A DNA stretch of 64,000 nt. It comes from Chitinophagaceae bacterium. Its GTDB lineage: Bacteria > Bacteroidota > Bacteroidia > Chitinophagales > Chitinophagaceae. The stretch spans positions 1-64,000 of the forward strand of contig CANGIY010000005.1 of assembly GCA_947454235.1 (NCBI GenBank), given 5' to 3'. Both the position numbers and the translations under genes were made by a program. Positions 7,073 to 14,738 of this stretch are shown here, piece after piece (the stretch's first letter is position 1; every line of letters begins with the position of its first letter). The notes under the pieces are model-generated. The model saw only the letters and a program-made list of their open reading frames with translations, was not told the origin of the DNA and searched no databases.

Positions 7073-9094
7073 TTATAATTGAGTTAAAAGATTGAAATCG
7101 TCGAAGTGGTCTGAACCACTGATTAAAACAGATTTGTTTGATTTCACCGATTCTGTTTCTGTGAGTGCCTGAGATTCTGTGTTGTTGTGAAGTGCTTTGT
7201 TGTACTGCGCCGGGACTACGAGGTTGGTAATGTTGTAGGTTCCAGTCTTGAGGTTTTCGAGTTCCTGTTTGCGTTGGTTATCAATTGCGGTTAGGTCGTA
7301 TTTCAGTTTCTTGATTCGGTCGAGTTGCGCATCAGGACCAAATCTTTGTATGCGTTCAAAGTAGTTAGCGGTTCCTAGGTATTTGCGGAATAGTGCTTCC
7401 GGTGTGTCTATTGCGTAGAGGTCAACCTGACTAAGGTCTTCGTAGTTGTAAACGATTTCTACTTTTCTGTGGTTGCTAAATACATCTGCATTTGTGCAAC
7501 GGTATAGGTATTCAACGTTGTTGATTTCTGTTATTATTAGTCCGGCACCATCGATGCTTACGGTTTTACGTAAACCGAATAGGAAGTTGATTTCATCTGC
7601 TGATAGCTCGCGTACGTTTGGTTTTTCGCTTATTTCATGCAATTGCGAAGGAGAATGCTCCACTTTGCGATGTTTGTGGCTGTATTTGCTGTAAGCTGTT
7701 GCTCTGTAAGCTTCAATGATGTGTTGGGCTTCTTGTGAAGCGTCGTGATAGTCGAATTTTTCTTTGTCGGCAGCGGCAATTATTTTTTTCAAGAAGGCTT
7801 CTGAGCGATGGTTGTACATGCGGCGTGAGCGTATGCCTTCGCCATAATAGTATAGCGAGTTTTGCATGAACACGGTTTGCAGTGTGCTGAACCAACGTTC
7901 TAGGTTAGATTTGGTATTTGCCTGCGTGCTGATTGTTACTTTAACACCTAGTGTTTCAAATTGCTTGAACAGCAGTTTTGTTTCAGGAGCATCGTGACCG
8001 GGGAATTTGTCAAATACCATTTCGAATGGCAGGTATCCAGTCTTCTGCACTGCCATGTGTAAGGCGTTGATGTTAGACCAGCGGTTTTCGTTGATACAGA
8101 AATCGTAACCTAAAATGTCGCCGGAGTGAACGTCACGTACAACTGTGACGTCAAGGAACATTTTTACGGTTTCGCCTTTTTTATTTACGCCTTTATGAGC
8201 AATGAAGTTGACGCGAGTGCCGTCTATCATCCAACAATCACCCGCAAATAGTGCGTTCTTGAATGGCATGTAAGAACTAATCACTTTGGCGGCTCTGTGG
8301 CTGGTACCAAAACGTTCCTGAGCTGTAAGGAAGTTAACCTTTTGCACCTCAAGCATTTTGCCGATGTAGCGTTTTGATGGCATTTCTAACCCTACCAAGT
8401 TGCACATTTGTTCAATCTTGCGAATGATGAACATATTGGTGTTATTGGCACCCATAGAGCGTAGTTGGAATACCCAACTTTGCAGCTCTTCGATGTCAAA
8501 ACCTTTTGACGCGTTTGTGTTGTTTACTCGAGGTGGTTGTATTGTGTCAGCAATTGAAGTTTTGCCGTTGAGGATAGGTTGTATTTTGCGTTGAAGCACT
8601 CGCGGATTATCGGGTATGTATTTAAGGTTTAAAGGAGCTAAAGCGGCTGAAATAGCTGTCCATGTTGCTGATTTACTTGTGTTAAGGTTGTTTTCGCGGA
8701 TGTAAAGGATTGCTGATTCTAATGCCGCACATGCTTTAGCAAGGTGCTGTTGTAATGCAGGGTACTGTGTGTACTTTGGTAAATACTGGGTAGCGTTTGA
8801 AAGGTCAGGAGTAAATATGTCCAGAGCGGGAGTGAGAGCGAGTGTGTGTACAGGCTCTATTGCGCCCTGAATGTGTAACGGTAGATTTTCCATAGCGTAG
8901 TAGTAGTTTCCGTTTATTTTGCCCCAACGCCACTGTGCTTTGGTGTCTGGAAGTATGTCGCGTGTTTTTAGTGACGGGGGTACTGTTTTACCGTATCGAG
9001 AGCGGTTTTGTCGCAATGTAACATCGGTGATGCCGCAGGAATTGATTATCAATTCTTGTGGAACCCATGTTGTGTTATTGCGAGTTATTAGCAT
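7073..9094 (-). CDS. MuA-like DDE transposase
   Basis: 673 residues, close to Mu A (663). The N-terminal domain (about 8-70) has the Mu-type DNA-binding layout with a W and VTDVTLRQ-type helix (here GITDVTLRQ). The rve catalytic core begins GDCWMIDG (D291, alternative D286). It continues through VFDKFPGH (D362) to SNLERWF (E399), giving a D-36-E spacing. The C-terminal beta-barrel and a tail for MuB contact follow. It cuts the prophage ends and joins them to target DNA in replicative transposition. Inverted terminal motifs at both prophage edges are its likely sites. Confidence 0.93.
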   Translation of the reverse strand: MLITRNNTTWVPQELIINSCGITDVTLRQNRSRYGKTVPPSLKTRDILPDTKAQWRWGKINGNYYYAMENLPLHIQGAIEPVHTLALTPALDIFTPDLSNATQYLPKYTQYPALQQHLAKACAALESAILYIRENNLNTSKSATWTAISAALAPLNLKYIPDNPRVLQRKIQPILNGKTSIADTIQPPRVNNTNASKGFDIEELQSWVFQLRSMGANNTNMFIIRKIEQMCNLVGLEMPSKRYIGKMLEVQKVNFLTAQERFGTSHRAAKVISSYMPFKNALFAGDCWMIDGTRVNFIAHKGVNKKGETVKMFLDVTVVRDVHSGDILGYDFCINENRWSNINALHMAVQKTGYLPFEMVFDKFPGHDAPETKLLFKQFETLGVKVTISTQANTKSNLERWFSTLQTVFMQNSLYYYGEGIRSRRMYNHRSEAFLKKIIAAADKEKFDYHDASQEAQHIIEAYRATAYSKYSHKHRKVEHSPSQLHEISEKPNVRELSADEINFLFGLRKTVSIDGAGLIITEINNVEYLYRCTNADVFSNHRKVEIVYNYEDLSQVDLYAIDTPEALFRKYLGTANYFERIQRFGPDAQLDRIKKLKYDLTAIDNQRKQELENLKTGTYNITNLVVPAQYNKALHNNTESQALTETESVKSNKSVLISGSDHFDDFNLLTQL

Positions 9095-9096
9095 GG

Positions 9097-9294
9097 TTAG
9101 GCTGCTTTTTCGGTTTCTGATTTAGAATTTACTCTAGATAGTTTGGCTATTTTTTTAGCTGCTTTAGCCGCTTCTGCTTGGTATATACCGTAAGCATCAG
9201 TTATTGCTTTGTTGTGGCGTTTGCCTGCAAGTACTTTACCGACATAGTTTTCGGTGACGTTGAATGTTTGTGCGAGTTGCTTTTTGATGTTCAT
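9097..9294 (-). CDS. Ner-like small DNA-binding protein
   Basis: 65 residues. KKQLAQTFNVTENYVGKVLAGK (4-25) is a helix-turn-helix; the C-terminal half is Ala/Lys-rich. It lies 2 bp upstream of the transposase, where Mu places ner, which down-regulates early transcription. The role is inferred from fold and position. Confidence 0.6.
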   Translation of the reverse strand: MNIKKQLAQTFNVTENYVGKVLAGKRHNKAITDAYGIYQAEAAKAAKKIAKLSRVNSKSETEKAA

Positions 9295-9326
9295 TTTTTG
9301 GATTTTTGAGGTTTAGTTAATGTTTG

Positions 9327-9560
9327 TTATGCGTCAATTATGTTCTGTAGCTCATCCCTTGCATTGTCTATGTCTGATTCTGCACCTTCAATAAAAGAGA
9401 TATTGTTTTCCATTTCTTCCCCTTTTGGTGACCCTTTTAAAGAGTCGGGTAAGTTTTCAAAGGCTTGTTCTTCTTCTTGTCTTAACTCTTCGAGTTTGAG
9501 TAGCATGTCACTTAGTTGGTCGATAAGTTGCTCGATTCTTTTTTTGCGTTGCTTGTTCAT
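9327..9560 (-). CDS. Small acidic coiled-coil protein, first early gene
   Basis: 77 residues from ATG 9560. A longer open frame to 9656 would run through the operator and promoter, so it is rejected. The sequence is a Lys-rich start (MNKQRKKRIEQ) and an acidic helix EELRQEEEQAFENLP, then a GEEMENNISFIEGAESDIDNA helix. This fits a small coiled-coil family often seen in Bacteroidota. Function unknown. As the first gene of the early transcript it may be regulatory. Confidence 0.6.
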   Translation of the reverse strand: MNKQRKKRIEQLIDQLSDMLLKLEELRQEEEQAFENLPDSLKGSPKGEEMENNISFIEGAESDIDNARDELQNIIDA

Positions 9561-9629
9561 TTTTTTAAAAAGGTTTTTTAACGTGTTTGTGATTTGCGTA
9601 TTTCGTTTAGTTTTGTCCCGAATACGGTA

Positions 9630-9662
9630 CAAATATATAGAGTTAACTCTACACAATCCAAA
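9630..9662 (-). promoter_or_regulatory. Early leftward promoter with operator palindrome
   Basis: On the minus strand, TATATTTG (9637-9630) is a perfect TAnnTTTG -7 element. TTTG at 9662-9659 can serve as the -33 element. The 14-bp perfect palindrome TAGAGTTAACTCTA (9638-9651) lies between them. A LexA/CI-type dimer bound there would block RNA polymerase and silence transposition genes. Repressor and early genes diverge from this 130-bp gap. Confidence 0.75.
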
Positions 9663-9689
9663 TTTTTTGAGTAAAATCTAAAAATAATT

Positions 9690-10379
9690 ATGAGTATAGT
9701 CGAAAGATTGTTGCAATTCATTGAAAGTAAAGGGCTTAGCAAGAACGAATTTTGCAAGAAAACCTCTCTTTCGAATGGATATTTAGATAAAGTAACGGTC
9801 GTCGGCTCGGATAAAATTGAGAGTATAGTCAAAGCGTACCCTGAGTTAAATCTAAATTGGTTGATTCTAGGCTTAGGGGAAATGATAAAAGTGCAGCGCG
9901 ATATGGTTAATGAGTCGGTTACTGAATATAGAACTGGCAGGGTTAATGAGCCTAAAAAATTGGTGCAGGGAATTCCTTATTACAATGTGATGGCGACAGC
10001 CGGAGTGATAGAGTTATTGGGCAATAAACATCATGCAATACCTGTGGATACTATCATGATTCCCAATTTACCTAAGTGTGATGGAGCTGTGCCGATTACC
10101 GGAGATAGCATGTATCCGTTATTGAAAAGTGGCGATATAGTTTTATACAGGATTGTACAAAACAAGCATAATATTATTTGGGGTGAAATGTATTTGGTTG
10201 CTATTGTGCAAGATGGCGATGAATTTATTTTTGTCAAGTATCTTCAAAAAGCTGAGCGACCTGACTATGTAAAGTGTGTTAGCATGAATACGAATCATCA
10301 GCCTGTTGAGTTCCCTTTCAATAGCATTTTAGCTCTTGGTTTGGTTAAGGCTAGTATCAGAATCAATAATGGTTTTTAG
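9690..10379 (+). CDS. CI/LexA-type phage repressor (S24 peptidase)
   Basis: 229 residues. An N-terminal helix-turn-helix (about 14-45, SKNEFCKKTSLSNGYLDKV) is joined to an S24 domain with catalytic Ser140 in GDSMYP and Lys183 in FVKYLQK. The usual cleavage-site Ala-Gly is visible as ATAG near 102-105. It should dimerise on the palindrome at 9638-9651, keep the lytic genes off and self-cleave during the SOS response. It is transcribed divergently from the early operon. Mu c lacks S24, but many other Mu-like phages use this type. Confidence 0.9.
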   Translation: MSIVERLLQFIESKGLSKNEFCKKTSLSNGYLDKVTVVGSDKIESIVKAYPELNLNWLILGLGEMIKVQRDMVNESVTEYRTGRVNEPKKLVQGIPYYNVMATAGVIELLGNKHHAIPVDTIMIPNLPKCDGAVPITGDSMYPLLKSGDIVLYRIVQNKHNIIWGEMYLVAIVQDGDEFIFVKYLQKAERPDYVKCVSMNTNHQPVEFPFNSILALGLVKASIRINNGF

Positions 10380-10394
10380 GGTTATTTAACGGTA

Positions 10395-10423
10395 TTGCTG
10401 TTTTGGCGGCAATGCTACTTTTG
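10395..10423 (+). promoter_or_regulatory. Promoter of the cargo lipoprotein gene
   Basis: TTG (10395-10397), 18 bp, then TACTTTTG (10416-10423), a perfect Bacteroidota TAnnTTTG -7 element 20 bp before ATG 10444. A dedicated promoter fits expression from the quiescent prophage. Confidence 0.65.
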
Positions 10424-10443
10424 CATTCAATAATTGATTTGCT

Positions 10444-10971
10444 ATGAATAAAATTGCCTGTGCTTTTGTCGCACTTGTGCTTTTTAGCGGTTGTGAAAAT
10501 AGTGTTCCTTCAAAAAGGACGACGGAGCAAATATTTGATTCTGTTGATAAAGCGGTTGCCGCTTCTAAAAATGACACGGTTGGGAAGATTGAGTATGAGT
10601 TGTATAAGTCCTACCGATTGGGTAAAAACTGGTATTCTGTTGTTGCAAATAAGATACAACCTTCGATTGGTGACTTTAAAAACAATTGTAAATACATAAT
10701 TCGCTCGGTTCATCGTGAAATTAATTCAGATAGCATTGTTGTTGATGTTTATGACGACGATAAAGCTCGGGTACTTTATACTGAAACGTCGCATGAACGA
10801 CCATTAACTAAAAAGGAATTGGTGTACGTCAATAGTCATCTTATGGCAATATGGAGCGGCAAGTTATTAGCTTCTACGCCTGACGATGAATTTGAAATGG
10901 AGTATTTGCCAAGTTCTTATGATACCCCTCTATTTCAATATCATTCACGCGAAAGGTATAAACCTTGGTAG
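10444..10971 (+). CDS. Predicted lipoprotein, prophage cargo
   Basis: 175 residues. The first 17 form a lipoprotein signal with lipobox LFSGC (Cys17), so the mature protein is probably membrane-anchored in the envelope. The remainder is mixed alpha/beta with Lys- and Asp-rich segments and ends YHSRERYKPW; no family is recognised. It has its own promoter and lies just after the repressor, a position typical of morons that alter the lysogen. It overlaps the open frame of the next gene, but that gene's true start is downstream. Confidence 0.7.
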   Translation: MNKIACAFVALVLFSGCENSVPSKRTTEQIFDSVDKAVAASKNDTVGKIEYELYKSYRLGKNWYSVVANKIQPSIGDFKNNCKYIIRSVHREINSDSIVVDVYDDDKARVLYTETSHERPLTKKELVYVNSHLMAIWSGKLLASTPDDEFEMEYLPSSYDTPLFQYHSRERYKPW

Positions 10972-11009
10972 TAATTCAGATTTCTAATTTTAAAAATCAA
11001 TATACAGTT

Positions 11010-11780
11010 ATGAAAAGAGTTCTATTTGCATTGATGGCATTCATTGTTTGCCAATCGGGTTACGGTCAAATTACATTGGAGCACTCGTATGCGCCAAATA
11101 TTTCGGTGTCTGTTGTCAATATTGAAGGTGATGGATATAAATATCAGGCAATTGACCCTAACTCCAAAAAGTTATTGCTGTTTAATACAGATCATTCACT
11201 TTGGAAAACAATAACATTTGACACAACTGGAGCTAGTTTTTTATCGGCTTCTTATATTAGTAAGCACCTATTTAATTCAGACGATGCACTAGAAGTTTAT
11301 TTGGAAACTAATTATCGAAATGGAAGCTATGTTGGTAGAATAGTAAATGAAACAGGTTCTATTCTTAATACTTTTGATAGTGCCTATTACTCATCAGTGT
11401 ACAATTTGTCTGGAAGTTGGAAGTTAAATGTCGTGAAGATGGATAGAAGTACTCGTCCAGCGAAAATATATTCAGATATTTACTCGCTTCCCGGGTCAAT
11501 GCCCGGAACTGCAATACCCGGGGTAAATAGCGGTGGTGGAAGTAGCTCCTTCCCTAATCCGACAAATTCGGCTATGACTGTTCAATATGACTTAAACGGT
11601 TCAAGTACTGCAATGATGGTTATTACAGATGCCTCCGGTAAGATTGTAAAACAAATGATGTTGTCAAGCTTGTTTTCTGATGTGTTAATTAATACTGGTG
11701 AACTAGCTCGAGGAAATTATTTTTATTCAATTTCGACAGAAAAAGGTTTGATTGACAGTAAACAATTTATTGTCGAGTAG
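11010..11780 (+). CDS. Secreted protein with T9SS type A sorting domain, prophage cargo
   Basis: 256 residues from ATG 11010 (MKRVLFALMAF), which starts a classical signal peptide ending near SGYGQ. The middle is a beta-rich domain of unknown role. After a Gly/Ser linker the last 75 or so residues fit the T9SS type A C-terminal domain: FPNPTNSAMTVQYDL, VITDASGKIV, then GNYFYSISTEKG and KQFIVE. This directs export through the type IX system and attachment to the cell surface. A phage gene using the host's T9SS suggests surface modification or superinfection exclusion (inference). A strong terminator follows. Confidence 0.85.
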   Translation: MKRVLFALMAFIVCQSGYGQITLEHSYAPNISVSVVNIEGDGYKYQAIDPNSKKLLLFNTDHSLWKTITFDTTGASFLSASYISKHLFNSDDALEVYLETNYRNGSYVGRIVNETGSILNTFDSAYYSSVYNLSGSWKLNVVKMDRSTRPAKIYSDIYSLPGSMPGTAIPGVNSGGGSSSFPNPTNSAMTVQYDLNGSSTAMMVITDASGKIVKQMMLSSLFSDVLINTGELARGNYFYSISTEKGLIDSKQFIVE

Positions 11781-11799
11781 AATTAAAATTCCTTTTTGT

Positions 11800-11833
11800 A
11801 AAATGCTCCGGATATTTTCGGAGCATTTTTATT
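11800..11833. terminator. Bidirectional rho-independent terminator
   Basis: AAAATGCTCCG and CGGAGCATTTT pair perfectly around an 8-nt loop with a following T-tract and a preceding A-tract. It ends the repressor-cargo transcription unit. Confidence 0.85.
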
Positions 11834-11881
11834 TTCTGAGAACTAGTTGTTTTTAACTTTGCTAGCAAAGTTTTAAAATAT

Positions 11882-12151
11882 TTGTTAGAGACGACATTTA
11901 TTTGTTCGATTGGAGAGGTGAGTTTAAAATTAAGTCGAAGTATTTTCAATAATAACCCGGCTGTTTTTGCTGATTTATGGCAGTATCAGAAAATAAATAA
12001 TGCAGAAATTACAGTTTTTAGTGCCGGAGTATTTCTATTTTTTAATGGTAATAAATATCAAATAATTAGGAGGCTGAAGAATGATTATTCTAATGAATTG
12101 TGGTTAGAATTGGAGGTAATGATTTCTTCGATTATTTTATTGAATGAGTAG
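11882..12151 (+). CDS. Possible small hypothetical protein
   Basis: 89 codons from a TTG at 11882. The C-terminal half reads like a protein (FLFFNGNKYQIIRRLKND, then LWLELEVMISSIILL) and codon use is similar to its neighbours. There is no ATG and no recognised motif. It lies between the terminator and the next cargo genes. It may be a real small cargo gene or chance. Confidence 0.35.
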   Translation: MLETTFICSIGEVSLKLSRSIFNNNPAVFADLWQYQKINNAEITVFSAGVFLFFNGNKYQIIRRLKNDYSNELWLELEVMISSIILLNE

Positions 12152-12390
12152 ATATTTATTTCCTTCCTGAATTACCGTGAATATTTTTATTCGCTCAAAA
12201 TTTGGCTTACGAAAAATTTTGGAATTTTATTTCAATTAGCACTCTTTTTGGGGTGGAAATAGGCGAATAAATGGGAGAAATAGTAGTTTTATCTAGGTTT
12301 TATTTCATTTTGGTGTAAAATTTGTTTCAATTTTGCAAAAAAAGTACCACTATTTGATGTTGTTTGGTCAAAATTGTTCATTTTTGTGCA
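12152..12390 (+). other. A/T-rich intergenic region
   Basis: About 240 bp, strongly A/T-rich, with several TTTG and TAAAA(A)TTTG-like strings but no full promoter match and no hairpin. It probably contains the promoter for the two following genes. Confidence 0.4.
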
Positions 12391-12678
12391 ATGAAATTGT
12401 CTCAAATAGAGGACAATGATAAGCAACCTGTTTCAAACTATTCTTTTATGTCATTCTTAATTTATCGCTTTAAAACTGCATGCAGTATGATGCATGAAAT
12501 CGGATTGATGTTCAGCGGTCAATATGGATATACTGAGGAAGTTGCTAAAATGCGGGAGGAAATATTAGAAGGTCCTATACCGGGGATTGGTGCAGATAAA
12601 CAGAATTTAAGAAGTGATGCGACTGCAATTAAAGGCGATATTAGTAAAGCTTTTAGTGAATATAAAAAGAAGTTCTAG
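12391..12678 (+). CDS. Hypothetical cargo protein paired with DUF2335 gene
   Basis: 95 residues taken from ATG 12391 (MKLSQIEDND); an upstream ATG at 12364 is possible. There is no signal peptide. It is mostly helical, with a central EEILEGPIPGIGADKQNLRSD and a Lys-rich end. It sits 5 bp before the DUF2335 gene and is probably co-transcribed with it. Function unknown. Confidence 0.55.
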   Translation: MKLSQIEDNDKQPVSNYSFMSFLIYRFKTACSMMHEIGLMFSGQYGYTEEVAKMREEILEGPIPGIGADKQNLRSDATAIKGDISKAFSEYKKKF

Positions 12679-12683
12679 GCGTC

Positions 12684-13127
12684 ATGTCGAAAATCGAACG
12701 TACAGTTTCCCGACAACATATACAAGCTGGGAATACGGCTGGTCAGCATATTGAACATAGGGAGATAGTAAACGATGATTTATTGCCAAGTGCAGAAGAA
12801 ATTGCCAAATTGCATGCAGTCGACCCTGAAATAATGCATTGGCTAAAGGCGAGAGCTGAAAAAGAACAAGATTTTAGACACACAGCTTACAAAACTAGAA
12901 ATGATATAATTGGTAAAAACGAGTCTGCAAAACGTAGAATAAATGTTTTAGGACTCATTTTAGGTTTCTTGGTTTTGATAACGGGTATGGTTTTCAGTTA
13001 TTTTCTTTTGATAAATGGACATTCAATTACAAGTACAATCTTTGGAGGTGGTACTCTTGTGTTTGGAGTATCTCTTTTCGTAAATAGAGATAAGGGTAAA
13101 GAAGAGGATAAAGCTCCCAAAAAATAA
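12684..13127 (+). CDS. DUF2335-family membrane protein
   Basis: 147 residues. The segment LLPSAEEIAKLHAVDPEIMHWLKARAEKEQ (split here only for description, about 33-62) is the DUF2335 hallmark: LP...L..Y/H...P......A..EQ. It is followed by two hydrophobic helices at about 88-108 and 112-130, and a charged tail. The family is frequent in prophages and other mobile DNA. A role in the lysogen's membrane, perhaps exclusion, is inference. It converges on the 13130-13456 gene with only 2 bp between stops. Confidence 0.7.
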   Translation: MSKIERTVSRQHIQAGNTAGQHIEHREIVNDDLLPSAEEIAKLHAVDPEIMHWLKARAEKEQDFRHTAYKTRNDIIGKNESAKRRINVLGLILGFLVLITGMVFSYFLLINGHSITSTIFGGGTLVFGVSLFVNRDKGKEEDKAPKK

Positions 13128-13129
13128 AT

Positions 13130-13456
13130 TTAACTCCAAGTAAATCCGGGGTATTGGCGTTTGAAGTTGGTGAGGGTTGCGGGGTTGTTGCGGATGGCGG
13201 TGCAGTGCTGCTCTTGTGACTGGATGATGTCTGATATTGTTCTTCCGGAGATGAAGAACTCTTTTTCTAAAGCAATAAGGATGTTTTGCGTTGTTAGTTT
13301 GGTTTTGTTGCTGTTTTGCGCATACCATACAAACCTAGCACACAGGAGGCTTACTTTTTGGTCGTATAATGACGCAGCTTCTTCCGTTGTTTCCTTTTGT
13401 TGAGGTTCAGGGAACAACGACTTAGATACACCAGAAAGTTTTCGAACGCCGCGCAT
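13130..13456 (-). CDS. Hypothetical phage protein, last gene of leftward late arm
   Basis: 108 residues from ATG 13456 (MRGVRKLSG). The open frame extends to 13570, but its extra N-terminus is low-complexity and a promoter-like TAAATTTG lies at 13472-13465. The core is KVSLLCARFVWYAQ, then LEKEFFISGRTISDII. This pattern recurs in small Bacteroidota phage proteins I know only as hypothetical. It may be a regulator. Confidence 0.55.
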   Translation of the reverse strand: MRGVRKLSGVSKSLFPEPQQKETTEEAASLYDQKVSLLCARFVWYAQNSNKTKLTTQNILIALEKEFFISGRTISDIIQSQEQHCTAIRNNPATLTNFKRQYPGFTWS

Positions 13457-13464
13457 GTGTAGTA

Positions 13465-13472
13465 CAAATTTA
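13465..13472 (-). promoter_or_regulatory. Promoter -7 element before the 13130-13456 gene
   Basis: Read leftward it is TAAATTTG, a perfect TAnnTTTG, 8 bp before ATG 13456, so the leader would be only a few bases. No clear -33 element is seen. It favours the shorter start of this gene. Confidence 0.5.
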
Positions 13473-13553
13473 CTCAAATTAAAAACACGTCTCTTTGTTC
13501 GTGAATTACTCGTGTAATAGGGCAAATTCGGGTGCGAGTGTCTACGGTTGTGC

Positions 13554-14099
13554 CTATTCGAACGATTCATTGATTGCTGCGGTTGCTTGGATTAGTGTTG
13601 GGAGTTTGATTGCGCTGTAGTCGTCTATTGTCGTTTGAAAGTGTATGCCGCGAACACGGATAAAGTCTTCCGGACGGCGTTCTGTCCATGAACGGATGCG
13701 CATCAGGCTGCCGACAATATCTTGCAGTGGCTCGTAGCCTGTAACATCGCCCGGACACCAGCCTTGGAGTGCTTTAAAGAGGATTTCTTCGTAATCGTAA
13801 TATGCGACTGCTTTGGCTCTGTAATCTGCCGGAGTGAGGTTGTCGGAATTGCTGAATGGTGTAAATCCGAGGCGGAATACTATGTTTAGCACTCCTTTTT
13901 GAGCTTCTGCGCCTTGGGTTTGCCATTCGGCGGTGTCTAGGTCGAAAAGGCAGCACGGGAATGATACTGGTGGCTTGGGTGCTATTTCTAGCTGTCCAAG
14001 GTCTTGATTTACGGTACGGAAATAGGCGTTTCCGTTAGTGTCTTTGAGGTTTGATATGTATTCTATCAGTGAAAGGTAGATAAGCGTGTTTATTGACAT
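13554..14099 (-). CDS. Tail terminator / neck protein candidate
   Basis: 181 residues. It starts with helices (INTLIYLSLIEYISNL) and then gives beta strands PVSFPCCLFDLD, GVLNIVFRLGF and RIRSWTERRPEDFIRVRGIHFQTT. A short alpha-beta fold after the gpG-like gene is where Mu-like phages encode the gp37/gpK-type tail terminator. The assignment rests mainly on position and fold pattern. Confidence 0.5.
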   Translation of the reverse strand: MSINTLIYLSLIEYISNLKDTNGNAYFRTVNQDLGQLEIAPKPPVSFPCCLFDLDTAEWQTQGAEAQKGVLNIVFRLGFTPFSNSDNLTPADYRAKAVAYYDYEEILFKALQGWCPGDVTGYEPLQDIVGSLMRIRSWTERRPEDFIRVRGIHFQTTIDDYSAIKLPTLIQATAAINESFE

Positions 14100-14102
14100 G
14101 CC

Positions 14103-14666
14103 TTAAGCTTTTTTCAAAATTTGAATTAAATCTTTTTCGGTTTGTGATGCGATGTCGTTTAGTAGCGACGGTGCATCATCAGGAGTAATTGGCATAAATT
14201 GCCTTTTAGTGATATTCATCTGACGATAGTATTCTTTTACGTCCGTTGTTCGGTCGAGGACGTGTACTTTTTTCGTTCTTTCTTTTCCTGACTTAGTATA
14301 TCTCCCGGTGCCAATTTGCTCTTCGCGATAGTGACTTCTTGAGTGTGCTTTTACTTTTACCCGACCAACAAAGCCCTCGTTGTGTGCTTTTGCATAGGCA
14401 ACGTTATTGTACATGTATGCCTCGTATGGCAATGCATCGCCGTGGTTGCCGCGCCTTAAATCGCCTGATTTTACAAGTATGGTGGTATTGGTGCTGTTTT
14501 TTTTCCAAGGTTGGAATGATGCGCCGTTGTAGCCTTGAGTGCGGAAATTGTTATCTATAAATCTTAGTGATTCATCGCGGGCAGTCCTAGGCCATTGGTC
14601 TCTAACGTATAGGTTGAGCGTATTGGCTAGGCTTGTTAAAAATTGCGTTAATTGTTCCGGCGTCAT
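14103..14666 (-). CDS. Mu gpG-like virion morphogenesis / tail completion protein
   Basis: 187 residues. The order is W-P-R-TARDESLRFIDNNF, then W, LVKSGDLRR (the SG-L strand), VAYAKAHNEGF and a Lys-rich loop, then NITKRQFMP. The YA..HNEG and RQF.P signatures are typical of the phage virion morphogenesis family that includes Mu gpG and the HK97 gp10 tail-completion fold. It lies after the F-like head protein, the same order as in Mu. Confidence 0.8.
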   Translation of the reverse strand: MTPEQLTQFLTSLANTLNLYVRDQWPRTARDESLRFIDNNFRTQGYNGASFQPWKKNSTNTTILVKSGDLRRGNHGDALPYEAYMYNNVAYAKAHNEGFVGRVKVKAHSRSHYREEQIGTGRYTKSGKERTKKVHVLDRTTDVKEYYRQMNITKRQFMPITPDDAPSLLNDIASQTEKDLIQILKKA

Positions 14667-14738
14667 TTGATTTTGTATATTTGTGTCGGCGATTCTGTCA
14701 TTGAGACAAAAAATCTCAAGTAGTCAGTTTCGCCATTT

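Noticed and set aside
9561-9656. N-terminal extension of the first early gene
   Set aside because: It would span the operator palindrome and the -7 element. ATG 9560 is the sensible start.
14676-14683. TATATTTG promoter-like string on the plus strand
   Set aside because: It would drive antisense transcription into the F-like gene with no gene on that strand. Probably chance.
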